Assembly (NCBI GenBank): GCA_003165465.1
Contig: PLUM01000102.1
Span: forward strand, 1-61,934
Origin: Acidobacteriota bacterium
Lineage (GTDB): Bacteria > Acidobacteriota > Terriglobia > Acidiferrales > UBA7541
Reading direction: 5' to 3'
Length of the DNA stretch: 61,934 bases
Both the position numbers and the translations under genes were made by a program. The notes under the pieces were generated by a model. It was not told the origin of the DNA. It was given only the letters and a program-made list of their open reading frames with translations, and made no database searches. Shown one piece after another: positions 7,883 to 16,492 of the stretch. Within the stretch, counting starts at the first letter, position 1; every line of letters begins with the position of its first letter.

Positions 7883-8782
7883 ATGTCCATTCGCCCGGTA
7901 AAACGCATCATGAAACCCAAATCGACGCGCGATGGCGCGGGCGTGCAATTGCGCCGCGCATTCGGCTTTGGCAATACCACCGACTTCGATCCGTTTCTGC
8001 TTCTGGACGATTTCCGCAACGACAATCCGCAGGATTATCTCGCGGGTTTCCCGTGGCATCCGCACCGTGGAATCGAGACCATCACCTACGTTCTTGCCGG
8101 AACCGTCGAGCACGGAGACAGCATGGGCAACAGCGGCGCGATCGCCGCGGGCGATGTCCAGTGGATGACCGCCGGCAGCGGGATCATTCACCAGGAAATG
8201 CCGAAGGGCGATCCGGCCGGGCGCATGCACGGCTTCCAGTTGTGGGCCAATCTTCCGTCCGCGCTCAAAATGACCACGCCGCGCTATCAGGGCGTCGAAG
8301 CGAAGGACATTCCCAACCTCACGGACGACGACGGCACGCATGTGCGCCTGGTCTGCGGAAAATTCTGGGGAAAGACCGGCCCCGTCGATGGCGTCGCCGC
8401 CGAGCCCATCTATCTCGACGTGTCCGTGCCTCCCGGCCACAGAAAAGCCATTCCCGTCGAGACCACTCGCCATGCGTTCGCGTATGTGTTCGCGGGCTCG
8501 GGAAAATTCAGCAACGCTTCCGATCCTCGCCCGGTGTCCACCGACCGCATTGGCCGGGCGGATGCCGCGCCCGACGTGCCGGCTGAGAATCGCTCGCTCG
8601 TGCTCTTCGATCGCGGCGACGAGGTCGTCGTGCAGGCGGGAGACGAAGGCATACGCTTCCTCCTCGTCTCCGGCAAACCGCTGGAAGAACCCGTGGCCTG
8701 GTACGGCCCCATCGTGATGAACACAGAGGAGCAGTTGCGCGAGGCGCGCCAGGATCTGGATCAAGGCACGTTCCTCAAGTAG
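7883..8782 (+). CDS. Pirin family protein
   Basis: 299 aa bicupin. Pirins are cytoplasmic metal-binding proteins; several act as quercetin dioxygenases or redox-sensing regulators. The metal site is intact: H59 and H61 in WHPHRG, H103 and E105 in IIHQE. The N-terminal SIRPVKRIMKPK and the RDGAG motif are typical. TAGGGAGAC provides the ribosome site. A broken copy of its first 50 codons lies upstream. It appears monocistronic; a palindromic repeat follows. Confidence 0.92.
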   Translation: MSIRPVKRIMKPKSTRDGAGVQLRRAFGFGNTTDFDPFLLLDDFRNDNPQDYLAGFPWHPHRGIETITYVLAGTVEHGDSMGNSGAIAAGDVQWMTAGSGIIHQEMPKGDPAGRMHGFQLWANLPSALKMTTPRYQGVEAKDIPNLTDDDGTHVRLVCGKFWGKTGPVDGVAAEPIYLDVSVPPGHRKAIPVETTRHAFAYVFAGSGKFSNASDPRPVSTDRIGRADAAPDVPAENRSLVLFDRGDEVVVQAGDEGIRFLLVSGKPLEEPVAWYGPIVMNTEEQLREARQDLDQGTFLK

Positions 8783-8817
8783 AACAGGTTTCACAGGTTG
8801 CGGAAAAACTCTCCATG

Positions 8818-8906
8818 TCTGTCATTCCGAGCGAAGCGAGGAATCTCTCTTCGATCTAAGCCCGAGAAAAGAAAGAGAGATTCCTCGCTTCGCTCGGAAT
8901 GACAGA
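8818..8906. repeat. Dispersed inverted repeat (TGTCATTCCGAGCGAAGCGAGG type)
   Basis: A near-perfect long palindrome: TCTGTCATTCCGAGCGAAG opens it and CTTCGCTCGGAATGACAGA closes it. A related copy lies at about 56372-56468. Its transcript would fold into a long hairpin and may terminate pirin transcription. Confidence 0.85.
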
Positions 8907-8970
8907 GGATCTGGAGACCTTTTTCCGCAACATGAGGGGTTTACATCTTGCGTTCTTCGGAAAGAAAACC

Positions 8971-8998
8971 AACAGGCTTGAAGCCTGTGCCACTGAAA
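8971..8998. repeat. Half copy of the ACAGGCTTnAAGCCTGTG element
   Basis: AACAGGCTTGAAGCCTGTGC is a short palindrome identical in kind to the ends of the full elements at 12815, 28556 and 37755. It abuts the start codon of the next gene. Confidence 0.7.
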
Positions 8999-9000
8999 CC

Positions 9001-10767
9001 ATGAGCGAGACGGAACTGCCCGGCAAACCTGCGAGCGAAGAGCGCTGGGCGTTGTGGGACTGGGCCGCGGCACTGTTCCTCTTTCTGGGAACGTTGGCCG
9101 TTGTGGTGTGGCAAAATTCCAGGCTGGCGGTTCTCTGGGACCTCAGCTACGTCCTGGAAAATTCCTACCGGATTTCCCTAGGCGATTTTCCCTATCGCGA
9201 TTTTCCTTTTCCGTATCCTCCCGCAACATTTCTGATTCAGTCGCTGCTCATCCGGCTCACAGGGCGAGTCTTCTTTCACCACGTCGTGTATTGTGCGATG
9301 GTGGGCGGCCTGGGGACCGTCCTGACGTGGCGGATTCTGGTCCATGTTTTGCGCGGCGCAATTCCCAGGTTCCGCCTCGTGGCGTTTCTGCTGGCCGCGC
9401 CGCTCACGGTGCTGGGGATTTACTCTGTCCTTCCGCATCCGTTTTACGATCCCGACTGCACGTTCGTCATCCTGTGCGGCGTCCTTCTCCTCTTGCAGTT
9501 GGAACACAAAAACTTTCCTTCGCGCCGCGCTTTTTTCACGGGGATCGTTTGCGTCGTCCCGTTGCTCGTGAAGCAGAATGCCGGGCTGGCGTTTCTGGCA
9601 ACGGCGGCACTGGCAGCCGTCCTTCTGCTCGCGGGCGAGGCCTGGCGCAGGCAACGCGTGGCCGGCTACGCTTGGCTCCTGGCGGGGATGGCCGCCGGTC
9701 TTGGCGCGGCGATGCTACTCCTCCACGTCACCGTGCGCATGGGAAATTACTGGCGTTGGACCATCCAGTTCGCGACATCGCGCCGATTGCCCCAGCCTTC
9801 GGACATGGTTGCGCCGTATGAAAATCCTGCGCTGCTGTTGTGGATCGCGGCATTTGCGGCAGGCGCGCTGTTGCTCTGGCACGGCACTCGTCTCGGCCGC
9901 CGAATGTTTTCTCTGCCGGCCGTCGCCTTGCTGGCCGCGCCGTTCGCGTGGGCGCTGCTGTACTTGTTTGTGGAGGATGACCCGTCGGAGCGCGCGGAAC
10001 GCCTCCTCGCCTTGTGGCCTGTCGTGCTGATTGTTTCCCTGGCCTTCGCTCTGTGGAACGCGAGACGCGGCCCGAGCTTCGCGCGGCTCCTGCCGTTCAT
10101 TTTAATCGGGACCGTGCAAGGAGCATTTCTCTCGCAGCAGCTCTGGGGCTCGACCTACGCCATCTGGCCGTTGCTGACGATTTTGCTCGCCGGGATTCTG
10201 GCGGAATTGTTCAGGCTCGCGGGAGAAACGTCCGTGCGCGAGATCGAACTGCTGGCCGGCGTCGTAGCGCTCTCTATGCTCATTTCCGGCGGATTTTATG
10301 TTGCGAGTCACGAGAGGCTGGATTACGCGGACCTCACCAATGGCGAAATGGCGCGCTCGGCATTGCCCGCGCTCGCCGGGCTTTCGGCGCGCGGGCCGTG
10401 GATTCCCGAGTTCGAGGAACTCGTCCGTTTCACGGACCGCGAGATTCCCAGGGATCAGGGGCTGCTGATGATTCCGGGAGAAGACTTGTTCTATTACACG
10501 ACGGGCAGGCGTCCGCGCTTTCCTGTGCTGATGTTCGATCACACGATCAATCCGTACAGCCCGGAAGAGATTGCCGAAATCGCCCGCCGCCGGAATATCT
10601 GCTGGCTGATTCTCAAAAAGAATCTGCAACTGAACGGCGATCCGGTGGAGGACAGGAGCCGTTTGCTCGATCTGCTGCGCGGCGATTTCGCGCCCGTTCA
10701 GAGCCTCGCCAACTATGACATTTACCGCAGGAACGCGGGGAGCGGTTGTCCGGACGCCGCGCCCTAG
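9001..10767 (+). CDS. Polytopic membrane protein, GT39/ArnT-like glycosyltransferase fold
   Basis: 588 aa from the ATG at 9001; a frame from 8899 would translate the two repeats upstream. About 11-12 membrane helices alternate with short loops. After the first helix, WDLSYVLENSYRISLGDFPYRDF has the acidic loop position and the GDFPYRDF phrase seen in GT-C enzymes that use polyprenyl-phosphate sugars. A soluble C-terminal domain (about residues 460-588) follows the last helix. The likely role is sugar transfer at the membrane, but the substrate cannot be read. No Shine-Dalgarno is obvious. Confidence 0.6.
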   Translation: MSETELPGKPASEERWALWDWAAALFLFLGTLAVVVWQNSRLAVLWDLSYVLENSYRISLGDFPYRDFPFPYPPATFLIQSLLIRLTGRVFFHHVVYCAMVGGLGTVLTWRILVHVLRGAIPRFRLVAFLLAAPLTVLGIYSVLPHPFYDPDCTFVILCGVLLLLQLEHKNFPSRRAFFTGIVCVVPLLVKQNAGLAFLATAALAAVLLLAGEAWRRQRVAGYAWLLAGMAAGLGAAMLLLHVTVRMGNYWRWTIQFATSRRLPQPSDMVAPYENPALLLWIAAFAAGALLLWHGTRLGRRMFSLPAVALLAAPFAWALLYLFVEDDPSERAERLLALWPVVLIVSLAFALWNARRGPSFARLLPFILIGTVQGAFLSQQLWGSTYAIWPLLTILLAGILAELFRLAGETSVREIELLAGVVALSMLISGGFYVASHERLDYADLTNGEMARSALPALAGLSARGPWIPEFEELVRFTDREIPRDQGLLMIPGEDLFYYTTGRRPRFPVLMFDHTINPYSPEEIAEIARRRNICWLILKKNLQLNGDPVEDRSRLLDLLRGDFAPVQSLANYDIYRRNAGSGCPDAAP

Positions 10768-10898
10768 CGAACAGGGGGAAATGGAATGCCGAGCAGGCAC
10801 GGCGGGGGGAAGGTTTTTACAATCTTCGCTTTTCATTCGTCTGTGGACTGGTGGTATGCTCTCGCCTACCCCGGACTTCAAACATTCAGGAGAACAAC

Positions 10899-11414
10899 AT
10901 GTCAATCGCTCAAATGCTTTTGCCGGAATTCGATCAGGAGATGGCCAACACGCGAAAAATGCTGGAGCGCGTCCCGGACGGAAAGTTCGACTACAAACCG
11001 CACGAGAAGTCGATGACGCTCGGACGGCTGGCCGCGCACACGGCCGAAATCCCGTCCTACGTGTCCGGCACGCTTCGCTTCGAACGGATGGACTTTACGG
11101 GTGAAGAAAAACCCTTCTCGCCGGCAACGCGCAAGGAGTTGCTCGATGCCTTCGACAAGTACGTCGTGGAATCTCGTGAGCTGCTTTCGAAAGCGACGGA
11201 CGCGGACCTCATGAAGACCTGGACGCTGACATACAAGGGAAACCAGATTTTTTCAATGCCGCGGGCAGCCGTCCTGCGCACGATGTGTTTGAGTCACCTG
11301 ATTCACCACCGCTCGCAGCTCGGTGTATATCTGCGCCTCAACAACGTCGAGATTCCGGGCATGTACGGCCCCTCGGCAGATGAAATGAAAATGTTCAACT
11401 CGCAGAGCGCGTAG
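10899..11414 (+). CDS. DinB family protein
   Basis: 171 aa, four-helix bundle DinB/YfiT-like family, metal-dependent enzymes related to bacillithiol/mycothiol transferases. The His triad is present: H47 (LAAHTAE) plus H133 and H137 (SHLIHHRSQL). Members of this clade with PGMYGPSADE near the C-terminus are common in soil bacteria. AGGAG precedes the ATG. A perfect 12-bp hairpin follows the stop codon. Confidence 0.88.
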   Translation: MSIAQMLLPEFDQEMANTRKMLERVPDGKFDYKPHEKSMTLGRLAAHTAEIPSYVSGTLRFERMDFTGEEKPFSPATRKELLDAFDKYVVESRELLSKATDADLMKTWTLTYKGNQIFSMPRAAVLRTMCLSHLIHHRSQLGVYLRLNNVEIPGMYGPSADEMKMFNSQSA

Positions 11415-11426
11415 GGTTTATATGCG

Positions 11427-11454
11427 GCAGGCACCCGCTGTGGCGGGTGCCTGC
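11427..11454 (+). terminator. Perfect 12-bp hairpin after dinB-like gene
   Basis: GCAGGCACCCGC, loop TGTG, then GCGGGTGCCTGC. There is no T-tract, so it may act as a transcript stabiliser or weak terminator rather than a classical intrinsic terminator. Confidence 0.5.
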
Positions 11455-11497
11455 GTGCATTGCAAATCCATTCCTGGTCGACGCGTATTCCCCCTGC

Positions 11498-11526
11498 TTG
11501 CCGCCCCATACCGGATTCGGTATAGT
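11498..11526 (+). promoter_or_regulatory. Predicted promoter of ribBA with overlapping palindrome
   Basis: TTGCCG, 17-bp spacer, TATAGT. A perfect inverted repeat, ATACCG-gatt-CGGTAT (11508-11523), overlaps the spacer and -10 box and could be an operator. The predicted start lies about 45 bp before the ribBA ATG. No FMN riboswitch is recognisable in the short leader. Confidence 0.45.
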
Positions 11527-11578
11527 GGCTGAAGTTACCCAAATTCAAAGATTACGGCCCAGGAGTCGCGAATCCGCC

Positions 11579-12763
11579 ATGTCTCACGAATCGATCCCGT
11601 TTGCCACCGTTGAAGAAGCCCTCGAGGAAATCCGCCAGGGTCGGCAAATCGTGCTGGTCGACGACGAAGACCGCGAGAATGAGGGAGACCTCACGATGGC
11701 GGCGGAAAAAATCACGCCCGACGCGGTCAACTTCATGGCCAAGCATGGGCGGGGCCTCGTTTGCCTGGCGATGACCGAGGAGCGCTGCGACGAACTGGCG
11801 CTGCCGCTGATGTCCCAGATCAACACGTCGAACTACGGCACGGCGTTCACAGAATCGATCGATGCGCGGCGCGGCACGACCACGGGAATCAGCACGGCCG
11901 ATCGCGCGACGACCATCCTCGCGGCCATCGACTCGGCGTCGCGTCCGGCCGATCTTGCGCGCCCGGGGCATATTTTTCCGCTGCGCGCGCGAAACGGCGG
12001 CGTGCTGGTGCGCGCCGGGCAGACCGAAGCGTCCGTGGACCTGGCGCGGATCGCCGGGCTTACCCCGGCGGGCGTGATCTGCGAAATCATGAATGAAGAC
12101 GGCACGATGGCGCGCCTGCCGCAGCTCGCGGAATTCTGCCGCGCGCACGGGCTGAAGCTGCTGACCGTCGCCGAACTGATCCGCTACCGGATGCGGAACG
12201 AGCGCTACGTTCGGCGCGTGGCCGAGACCGCGCTGCCCACGCACTACGGCGATTTCCGCATGATCGTGTACGCCTCGGACGTGGATCGCGAGCAGCACAT
12301 TGCGCTCGTTCGCGGAGATTTGGCCGATGGGCCGCCGCTCGTGCGCGTGCATTCGCACTGCCTCACGGGCGATGTGTTTGCGTCCACCGCATGCGATTGT
12401 CACGAAATTATCGAGCGCTCGCTCGAAGCCATCGTCGCGGAGAATCGCGGTGTGTTCGTCTACCTGCATCACACGGGGCGGGGCTTCGGCATCGAATCCG
12501 CCGCGCCCGGAACGGCCGCGCTGCCGCGCATCCTGTACCATTCCCGCGAACAGATTGACGTGGACATCGCGCGCCAGCGCCTCCTGCAGCACGAAAGCGG
12601 AATCGGCGCGCAGATTTTGATCGATCTGGGATTAAAAAGCCTGCGCGTGCTGACCAACCACCCGAAAAAAGTAGTCGCGCTCGAGGGCTACGGCCTCACG
12701 ATCATGGAGCAAGTCTCCCTCCGAACCGCATCGTCGAAGAAACGCACGCATCAGACGCTTTGA
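11579..12763 (+). CDS. ribBA: RibBA: DHBP synthase / GTP cyclohydrolase II
   Basis: 394 aa bifunctional riboflavin enzyme. The N-terminal half (residues about 10-205) makes 3,4-dihydroxy-2-butanone 4-phosphate from ribulose 5-phosphate; [12 protein letters not shown] is its catalytic loop. The C-terminal half opens GTP; its zinc cysteines sit in [18 protein letters not shown] and the catalytic region is [10 protein letters not shown]. The GCHII domain is divergent around the usual HEGRGIGL motif (Thr for Glu). AGGAG lies rather far (13 bp) from the ATG. It stands alone rather than in a rib operon. Confidence 0.92.
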   Translation: MSHESIPFATVEEALEEIRQGRQIVLVDDEDRENEGDLTMAAEKITPDAVNFMAKHGRGLVCLAMTEERCDELALPLMSQINTSNYGTAFTESIDARRGTTTGISTADRATTILAAIDSASRPADLARPGHIFPLRARNGGVLVRAGQTEASVDLARIAGLTPAGVICEIMNEDGTMARLPQLAEFCRAHGLKLLTVAELIRYRMRNERYVRRVAETALPTHYGDFRMIVYASDVDREQHIALVRGDLADGPPLVRVHSHCLTGDVFASTACDCHEIIERSLEAIVAENRGVFVYLHHTGRGFGIESAAPGTAALPRILYHSREQIDVDIARQRLLQHESGIGAQILIDLGLKSLRVLTNHPKKVVALEGYGLTIMEQVSLRTASSKKRTHQTL

Positions 12764-12814
12764 GCTAGCTCCACGCAATGTCTTTGCAGGCACGCACACT
12801 GGGGATACCGGGTT

Positions 12815-12902
12815 TCAGTGGCACAGGCTTCAGCCTGTGTTCTTTTGATTTTCGCTTGCCACAAATCAAAACCATACAGGCTGAAGCCTGTGCTACTGAA
12901 AA
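12815..12902. repeat. Dispersed inverted repeat (GCACAGGCTTCAGCCTGTG type), copy 1
   Basis: AGTGGCACAGGCTTCAGCC at the left and its inverted partner ending CCTGTGCTACTGAAAA at the right flank a variable middle. It lies between convergent ribBA and the site-2 protease gene, where a hairpin could stop both transcripts. Confidence 0.9.
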
Positions 12903-12907
12903 GTCGG

Positions 12908-13900
12908 CTAGCGGATCTGCACCGGCATCGGCATAAAACACAAAACAAAAATGAGGACGGCGACGGCGGCCCACACGAGGCGCGCCCGATCGATCTTCTC
13001 CCAGCGGTTGAGCAGCGGTGGATGACGGAAGCCAATCGCCAGCAGCACAATGGACCACAGGATCCATCCCCTCCATAAAAACAGGCCGAGAGGAATCAAC
13101 AGCAGCGCCACGAGCAGCGTGATTTTTCGGTGGAACTTGCTGGCCACGGCATACAGGATGTGGCCGCCATCCAGTTGCCCACCCGGAAGCAGGTTGAGCG
13201 ACGTCGCGAACAAGCCCACCCACGCCGCGCGCCCCACGGGATGCAGCAGCAGATCGCCGTGCGCGACGTCCGGCCGCAGCGCGGCGGCGATCATGCGCAT
13301 CACGAGCGGCTGACCGAAGACAACGGAAGCCTGCGCGTCCGAAAAGGGCGCAACCTTTGAATAAACAATGGCAATCGCCAGCGCTGGAATCGCGCACAGA
13401 AATCCGATCACGGGCCCGGCGAGCCCCACGTCAAACAGGGCCTTGCGGTTATAGATCGGCGAGCGAATGCGAATGAATGCGCCGAGCGTGCCGATCAGTG
13501 TTGGCGCCGGAAGAAAGTAAGGATAACTCGCCGAAATTCCGTAATACCGGCACATAAAAAAATGGCCCAATTCATGCGCCAGCAAAATGCCGATCAGCGT
13601 GAAGGCGAAAGGGATGCCGGCCAGCAGAAGTTGCGGGTGCGCCAGCAAGGACGCATATGTGGAAAAGAAGTCGTCGAAATCGGGCGATTGCCCGGATGCA
13701 TACGAGGTTGCGTATTGCGCGCCAACGGCCAGCGTTGAAATTAAGGTCAGCGCGAAAAGCAAAATCGCAATCGCGAGGGATTTCCGCCGCCGGCGGACCT
13801 CCAGATTTTCCCAGTACGGATCGGGAGGCGGTTCCCAGGCGTTCACCTCAGGAGCGATTGTTTCCGCGGGAGTGGATTCGAATTCGTTGCGATCGGTCAT
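12908..13900 (-). CDS. Site-2 protease family (M50) membrane metalloprotease
   Basis: 330 aa intramembrane zinc protease. HELGH (H109, E110, H113) lies in a membrane helix, and NLLPGGQLDGGH carries the third ligand, D244. The N-terminal 40 residues are soluble and basic near the first helix. No PDZ domain is visible, so it is closer to the EGY/YydH-like branch than to RseP. The substrate, perhaps an anti-sigma factor or membrane peptide, is unknown. Confidence 0.9.
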   Translation of the reverse strand: MTDRNEFESTPAETIAPEVNAWEPPPDPYWENLEVRRRRKSLAIAILLFALTLISTLAVGAQYATSYASGQSPDFDDFFSTYASLLAHPQLLLAGIPFAFTLIGILLAHELGHFFMCRYYGISASYPYFLPAPTLIGTLGAFIRIRSPIYNRKALFDVGLAGPVIGFLCAIPALAIAIVYSKVAPFSDAQASVVFGQPLVMRMIAAALRPDVAHGDLLLHPVGRAAWVGLFATSLNLLPGGQLDGGHILYAVASKFHRKITLLVALLLIPLGLFLWRGWILWSIVLLAIGFRHPPLLNRWEKIDRARLVWAAVAVLIFVLCFMPMPVQIR

Positions 13901-14067
13901 AAATCATTGGATGCGTCTGTAAGATTAGCCCGCCCTTCTCACAAATATGCGGGAGATTCGTGGCGAATTCAACAAATGTCGCTGCTGTGTGCCGGCATGC
14001 GGATATAGGGCGCAATACGTCGTGCTCCTAGAGCAGTTCCGCAGACGTAAGCGCAACATTTGAGACG

Positions 14068-15189
14068 CTACGCAGGAATTCTCAACAGCTTGCGCATGGT
14101 ACCGCCGAGAATTGCCTCACGGTCGCTGTCGCTCAGCCCGGGCGTTCCGAGAACGTGATCGACCGGGTTGCTTTCCCAGGCGAACGGATAATCGCTGCCG
14201 AGACCAAGTTGGCTCGTGCCAACCACTTCAATCAAGTGTCGCAAACCTTCGGGCGTGAAAACCATGGCATCGAAATAGAGTTGCTTCAGGTATTCGCTCG
14301 GACGTTTTTGAATGGCCTTCGGACACCGCACGGGAAGAGTCAGACAACCCTGGTCCATGCGGCCGCTATAGGATGGCAGGTAGCCTCCTCCATGTGCGGC
14401 GCAGATCTTTAGATTGGGAAACCGGTCCAGCGTCCCTTCAAAAATCAAGTGGGATAGGAAAATGGTGGTTTCGAGCGGATTCCCGATGACATTTTCAAGG
14501 AAGCCATTTCCCTGTACGCGGGAAACGACTCCTGTGGCTACCGCGCTATCCTGAGGGTGCATAAAGATCAGCGCCTGCATCTCCTCAGCCTTGGCCCAGA
14601 ATGGATCGAATTTGGGAGAAGACAGCTCCTGACCCTCGACACTTCCCCCAATTGCCGCGCCACGCATTCCCAAGTGCTTGATCGCATCTTCCATCTGTTG
14701 AGCCGCCAGTTCCGGAAATTGTAGCGCCACGGACGCAAGCGCCACGAATCGGTTCGGGTGAACGGCACACAACGCGGCTAGCTTTTCATTCTGAACATCG
14801 ATCAGTCGGCGGGCCAAATCCCGCTCGGCCGAGTACCAGAAAGCGTTGATGCTGACCGCCTGGACGTCAATTCCCATTTCATCCATCGTTTGCAGACGCT
14901 CGCGGCCGAGGGAATGTGGATTTGTCCCGACACGCGTAGGGCCCCCAGCGGCGAGTTTCTCCAGTGAGGTGCCCTTTAAGATCTCGGCAGCCTCTGGCAA
15001 GGCAATATGACTGTGGATATCCACTGTCTTGACGCGGCGCCGCCCGACAATGACCTCGCGGCGTCTGCCGACACTGCCCGCTTGGGGCGGTCGCTCCCCC
15101 GCCTGCAAAGCATGCGCGCCGCTTCCCAGAAGAAACATCCCGGCGGAAGCGCCGGCCGCGTGCTTTAGAAATTGCCTGCGATTGCGCAT
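14068..15189 (-). CDS. Tat-exported amidohydrolase (ACMSD-like, amidohydrolase-2 family)
   Basis: 373 aa. A twin-arginine signal, RRQFLKHAAG with a hydrophobic stretch, occupies residues 4-28. The catalytic domain begins with the metal motif VDIHSHI (H59, H61). Later motifs are ICAAHGGGYLPSY and GSDYPF near the C-terminus, as in the ACMSD/gamma-resorcylate decarboxylase group, which cleave or decarboxylate aromatic acids. Export of such an enzyme is unusual but frequent in soil Acidobacteriota. The ATG is preceded by AAGGAGA. Confidence 0.8.
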   Translation of the reverse strand: MRNRRQFLKHAAGASAGMFLLGSGAHALQAGERPPQAGSVGRRREVIVGRRRVKTVDIHSHIALPEAAEILKGTSLEKLAAGGPTRVGTNPHSLGRERLQTMDEMGIDVQAVSINAFWYSAERDLARRLIDVQNEKLAALCAVHPNRFVALASVALQFPELAAQQMEDAIKHLGMRGAAIGGSVEGQELSSPKFDPFWAKAEEMQALIFMHPQDSAVATGVVSRVQGNGFLENVIGNPLETTIFLSHLIFEGTLDRFPNLKICAAHGGGYLPSYSGRMDQGCLTLPVRCPKAIQKRPSEYLKQLYFDAMVFTPEGLRHLIEVVGTSQLGLGSDYPFAWESNPVDHVLGTPGLSDSDREAILGGTMRKLLRIPA

Positions 15190-15458
15190 GATATGTCTCC
15201 TTTTCGAAGCGGCTGAAGCACGTGAGAAGGTTGAAACAGATGATCCAACCTTGATTTCTATTTTTCAGGTTTCGACTGAGCGATAAGATAAACTTGGGAA
15301 AATGCGATTGCAAGATTGCGGTTGCAAGATTCGGTCTACGGATGGCAAGATTTCCGGGCGCTGAACCTGGGAGGAATTCCGATCGGCGCACGATCGAACG
15401 AAAAACGCCCGCGGGATACCAAGGGCTCATCAGGAAAACTCAATAGCGAGTAGCGGGT

Positions 15459-15725
15459 TCAGAGCGCTTGCAGTTCCTTGCCGGGCTTGAAGCGCACCGC
15501 TTTTCCGGGCGGGATGCTCACTTCCTGGCCGGTGCGCGGGTTGCGGCCGATGCCGGTTTTGCGGGGGCGCACGTTGAACACGCCAAATCGGCGCAACTCG
15601 ATGCGTTCGCCTTTGCCGAGCGCGCTCTTCATGGCCCCGAACACGGTTTCGACGGCCTGTTCCGCCTTGGTCCTGCTGACGCCCGTCTTATTAACTACTG
15701 CGTTAACAATGTCCAGCTTAATCAC
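15459..15725 (-). CDS. hup: HU-family DNA-binding protein
   Basis: 88 aa, full length for HU. HU wraps and bends DNA in the nucleoid as a dimer. The conserved arm sequence GRNPRTGQEVSIPPGKAVRFKPGK and the N-terminal helical dimer interface are present. The start is GTG at 15723-15725 with AGGAGG upstream. It has a near-consensus promoter that overlaps the dcd promoter back to back. Confidence 0.95.
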   Translation of the reverse strand: MIKLDIVNAVVNKTGVSRTKAEQAVETVFGAMKSALGKGERIELRRFGVFNVRPRKTGIGRNPRTGQEVSIPPGKAVRFKPGKELQAL

Positions 15726-15754
15726 TTCAGCCTCCTGCTATCCGATGGCTAGCT

Positions 15755-15783
15755 ATGCTAGACACGCAGTTGCGGGTTGTCAA
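15755..15783 (-). promoter_or_regulatory. Promoter of the HU gene
   Basis: On the minus strand: TTGACA (15783-15778), 17-bp spacer, TAGCAT (15760-15755). The start codon lies about 25 bp beyond the expected transcript start. Confidence 0.65.
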
Positions 15784-15805
15784 GCAGCACGCGCTCGGTT
15801 AAGAT
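15777..15805 (+). promoter_or_regulatory. Promoter of dcd, sharing its -35 region with the HU promoter
   Basis: TTGTCA (15777-15782), 17-bp spacer, TAAGAT (15800-15805). Its -35 hexamer overlaps the HU -35 hexamer on the other strand, so the polymerase contacts for the two promoters coincide. Confidence 0.6.
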
Positions 15806-15839
15806 GCGCCTCTTTGCAACGTCCCCCGGGAGGCCCTGG

Positions 15840-16394
15840 ATGTCGGTAAAGCCGGATCACTGGATTCGCAAGATGGCGGTCGAACACAAAATGATCGAGC
15901 CGTTCGAGGACCGCCAGGTTCGCGAGGGCGTCATCAGTTACGGACTGTCCAGCTACGGCTACGACATTCGCGTCGCCGACGAATTCCGCATTTTTACGAA
16001 CGTGAACTCCACGATTGTCGACCCGAAGAATTTCGATCCCCGCTCGCTCGTCGAGTTCCGGGGAGATGTTTGCCTCATTCCGCCGAACTCCTTCGCCCTG
16101 GCCCGGTCCGTGGAGTATTTCCGCATCCCGCGTAAAGTTGTGACCATCTGCCTGGGAAAATCGACCTACGCGCGCTGCGGGATTATCGTGAACGTGACCC
16201 CATTCGAGCCCGAGTGGGAGGGTTTTGTCACGCTCGAAATCAGCAATACCACGCCGCTTCCCGCGAAGATTTACGCTAATGAAGGCCTGTGCCAGGTTCT
16301 CTTCTTCGAGTCCGACCAGGAATGCGAAATTTCCTACAAGGACAAAAAAGGGAAGTACCAGGCGCAGCAAGGCATCGTGCTCCCGCGGCTCTAG
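15840..16394 (+). CDS. dcd: dCTP deaminase
   Basis: 184 aa, the usual length. It converts dCTP to dUTP for thymidylate synthesis. [10 protein letters not shown] and [15 protein letters not shown] are the nucleotide-binding and catalytic motifs (Glu of the latter is the general base). The ATG at 15840 follows GGGAGG; the frame extends further upstream but lacks support. It is monocistronic, with an inverted repeat after it. Confidence 0.95.
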   Translation: MSVKPDHWIRKMAVEHKMIEPFEDRQVREGVISYGLSSYGYDIRVADEFRIFTNVNSTIVDPKNFDPRSLVEFRGDVCLIPPNSFALARSVEYFRIPRKVVTICLGKSTYARCGIIVNVTPFEPEWEGFVTLEISNTTPLPAKIYANEGLCQVLFFESDQECEISYKDKKGKYQAQQGIVLPRL

Positions 16395-16405
16395 TCGCAA
16401 TCCTA

Positions 16406-16470
16406 CCGGGAACGCCAATCTTCCGATTGGCGTCATTCAACCGGCCAATCGGGAGATTGGCGTTCCCGGG
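16406..16470. repeat. Inverted repeat after dcd (CCGGGAACGCCAATC type)
   Basis: CCGGGAACGCCAATCTTCCG and its inverted copy CGGGAGATTGGCGTTCCCGG flank a short centre. It lies between convergent dcd and the DedA-rhodanese gene and probably forms a bidirectional terminator or REP-like hairpin. Confidence 0.8.
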
Positions 16471-16492
16471 TTAAAACGAGTCCACACAGCGG

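Noticed and set aside
8899..9000. N-terminal extension of the membrane glycosyltransferase-like protein
   Set aside because: The extra 34 codons would be read from two dispersed palindromic repeats; the ATG at 9001 gives a sensible soluble N-terminus before the first helix.
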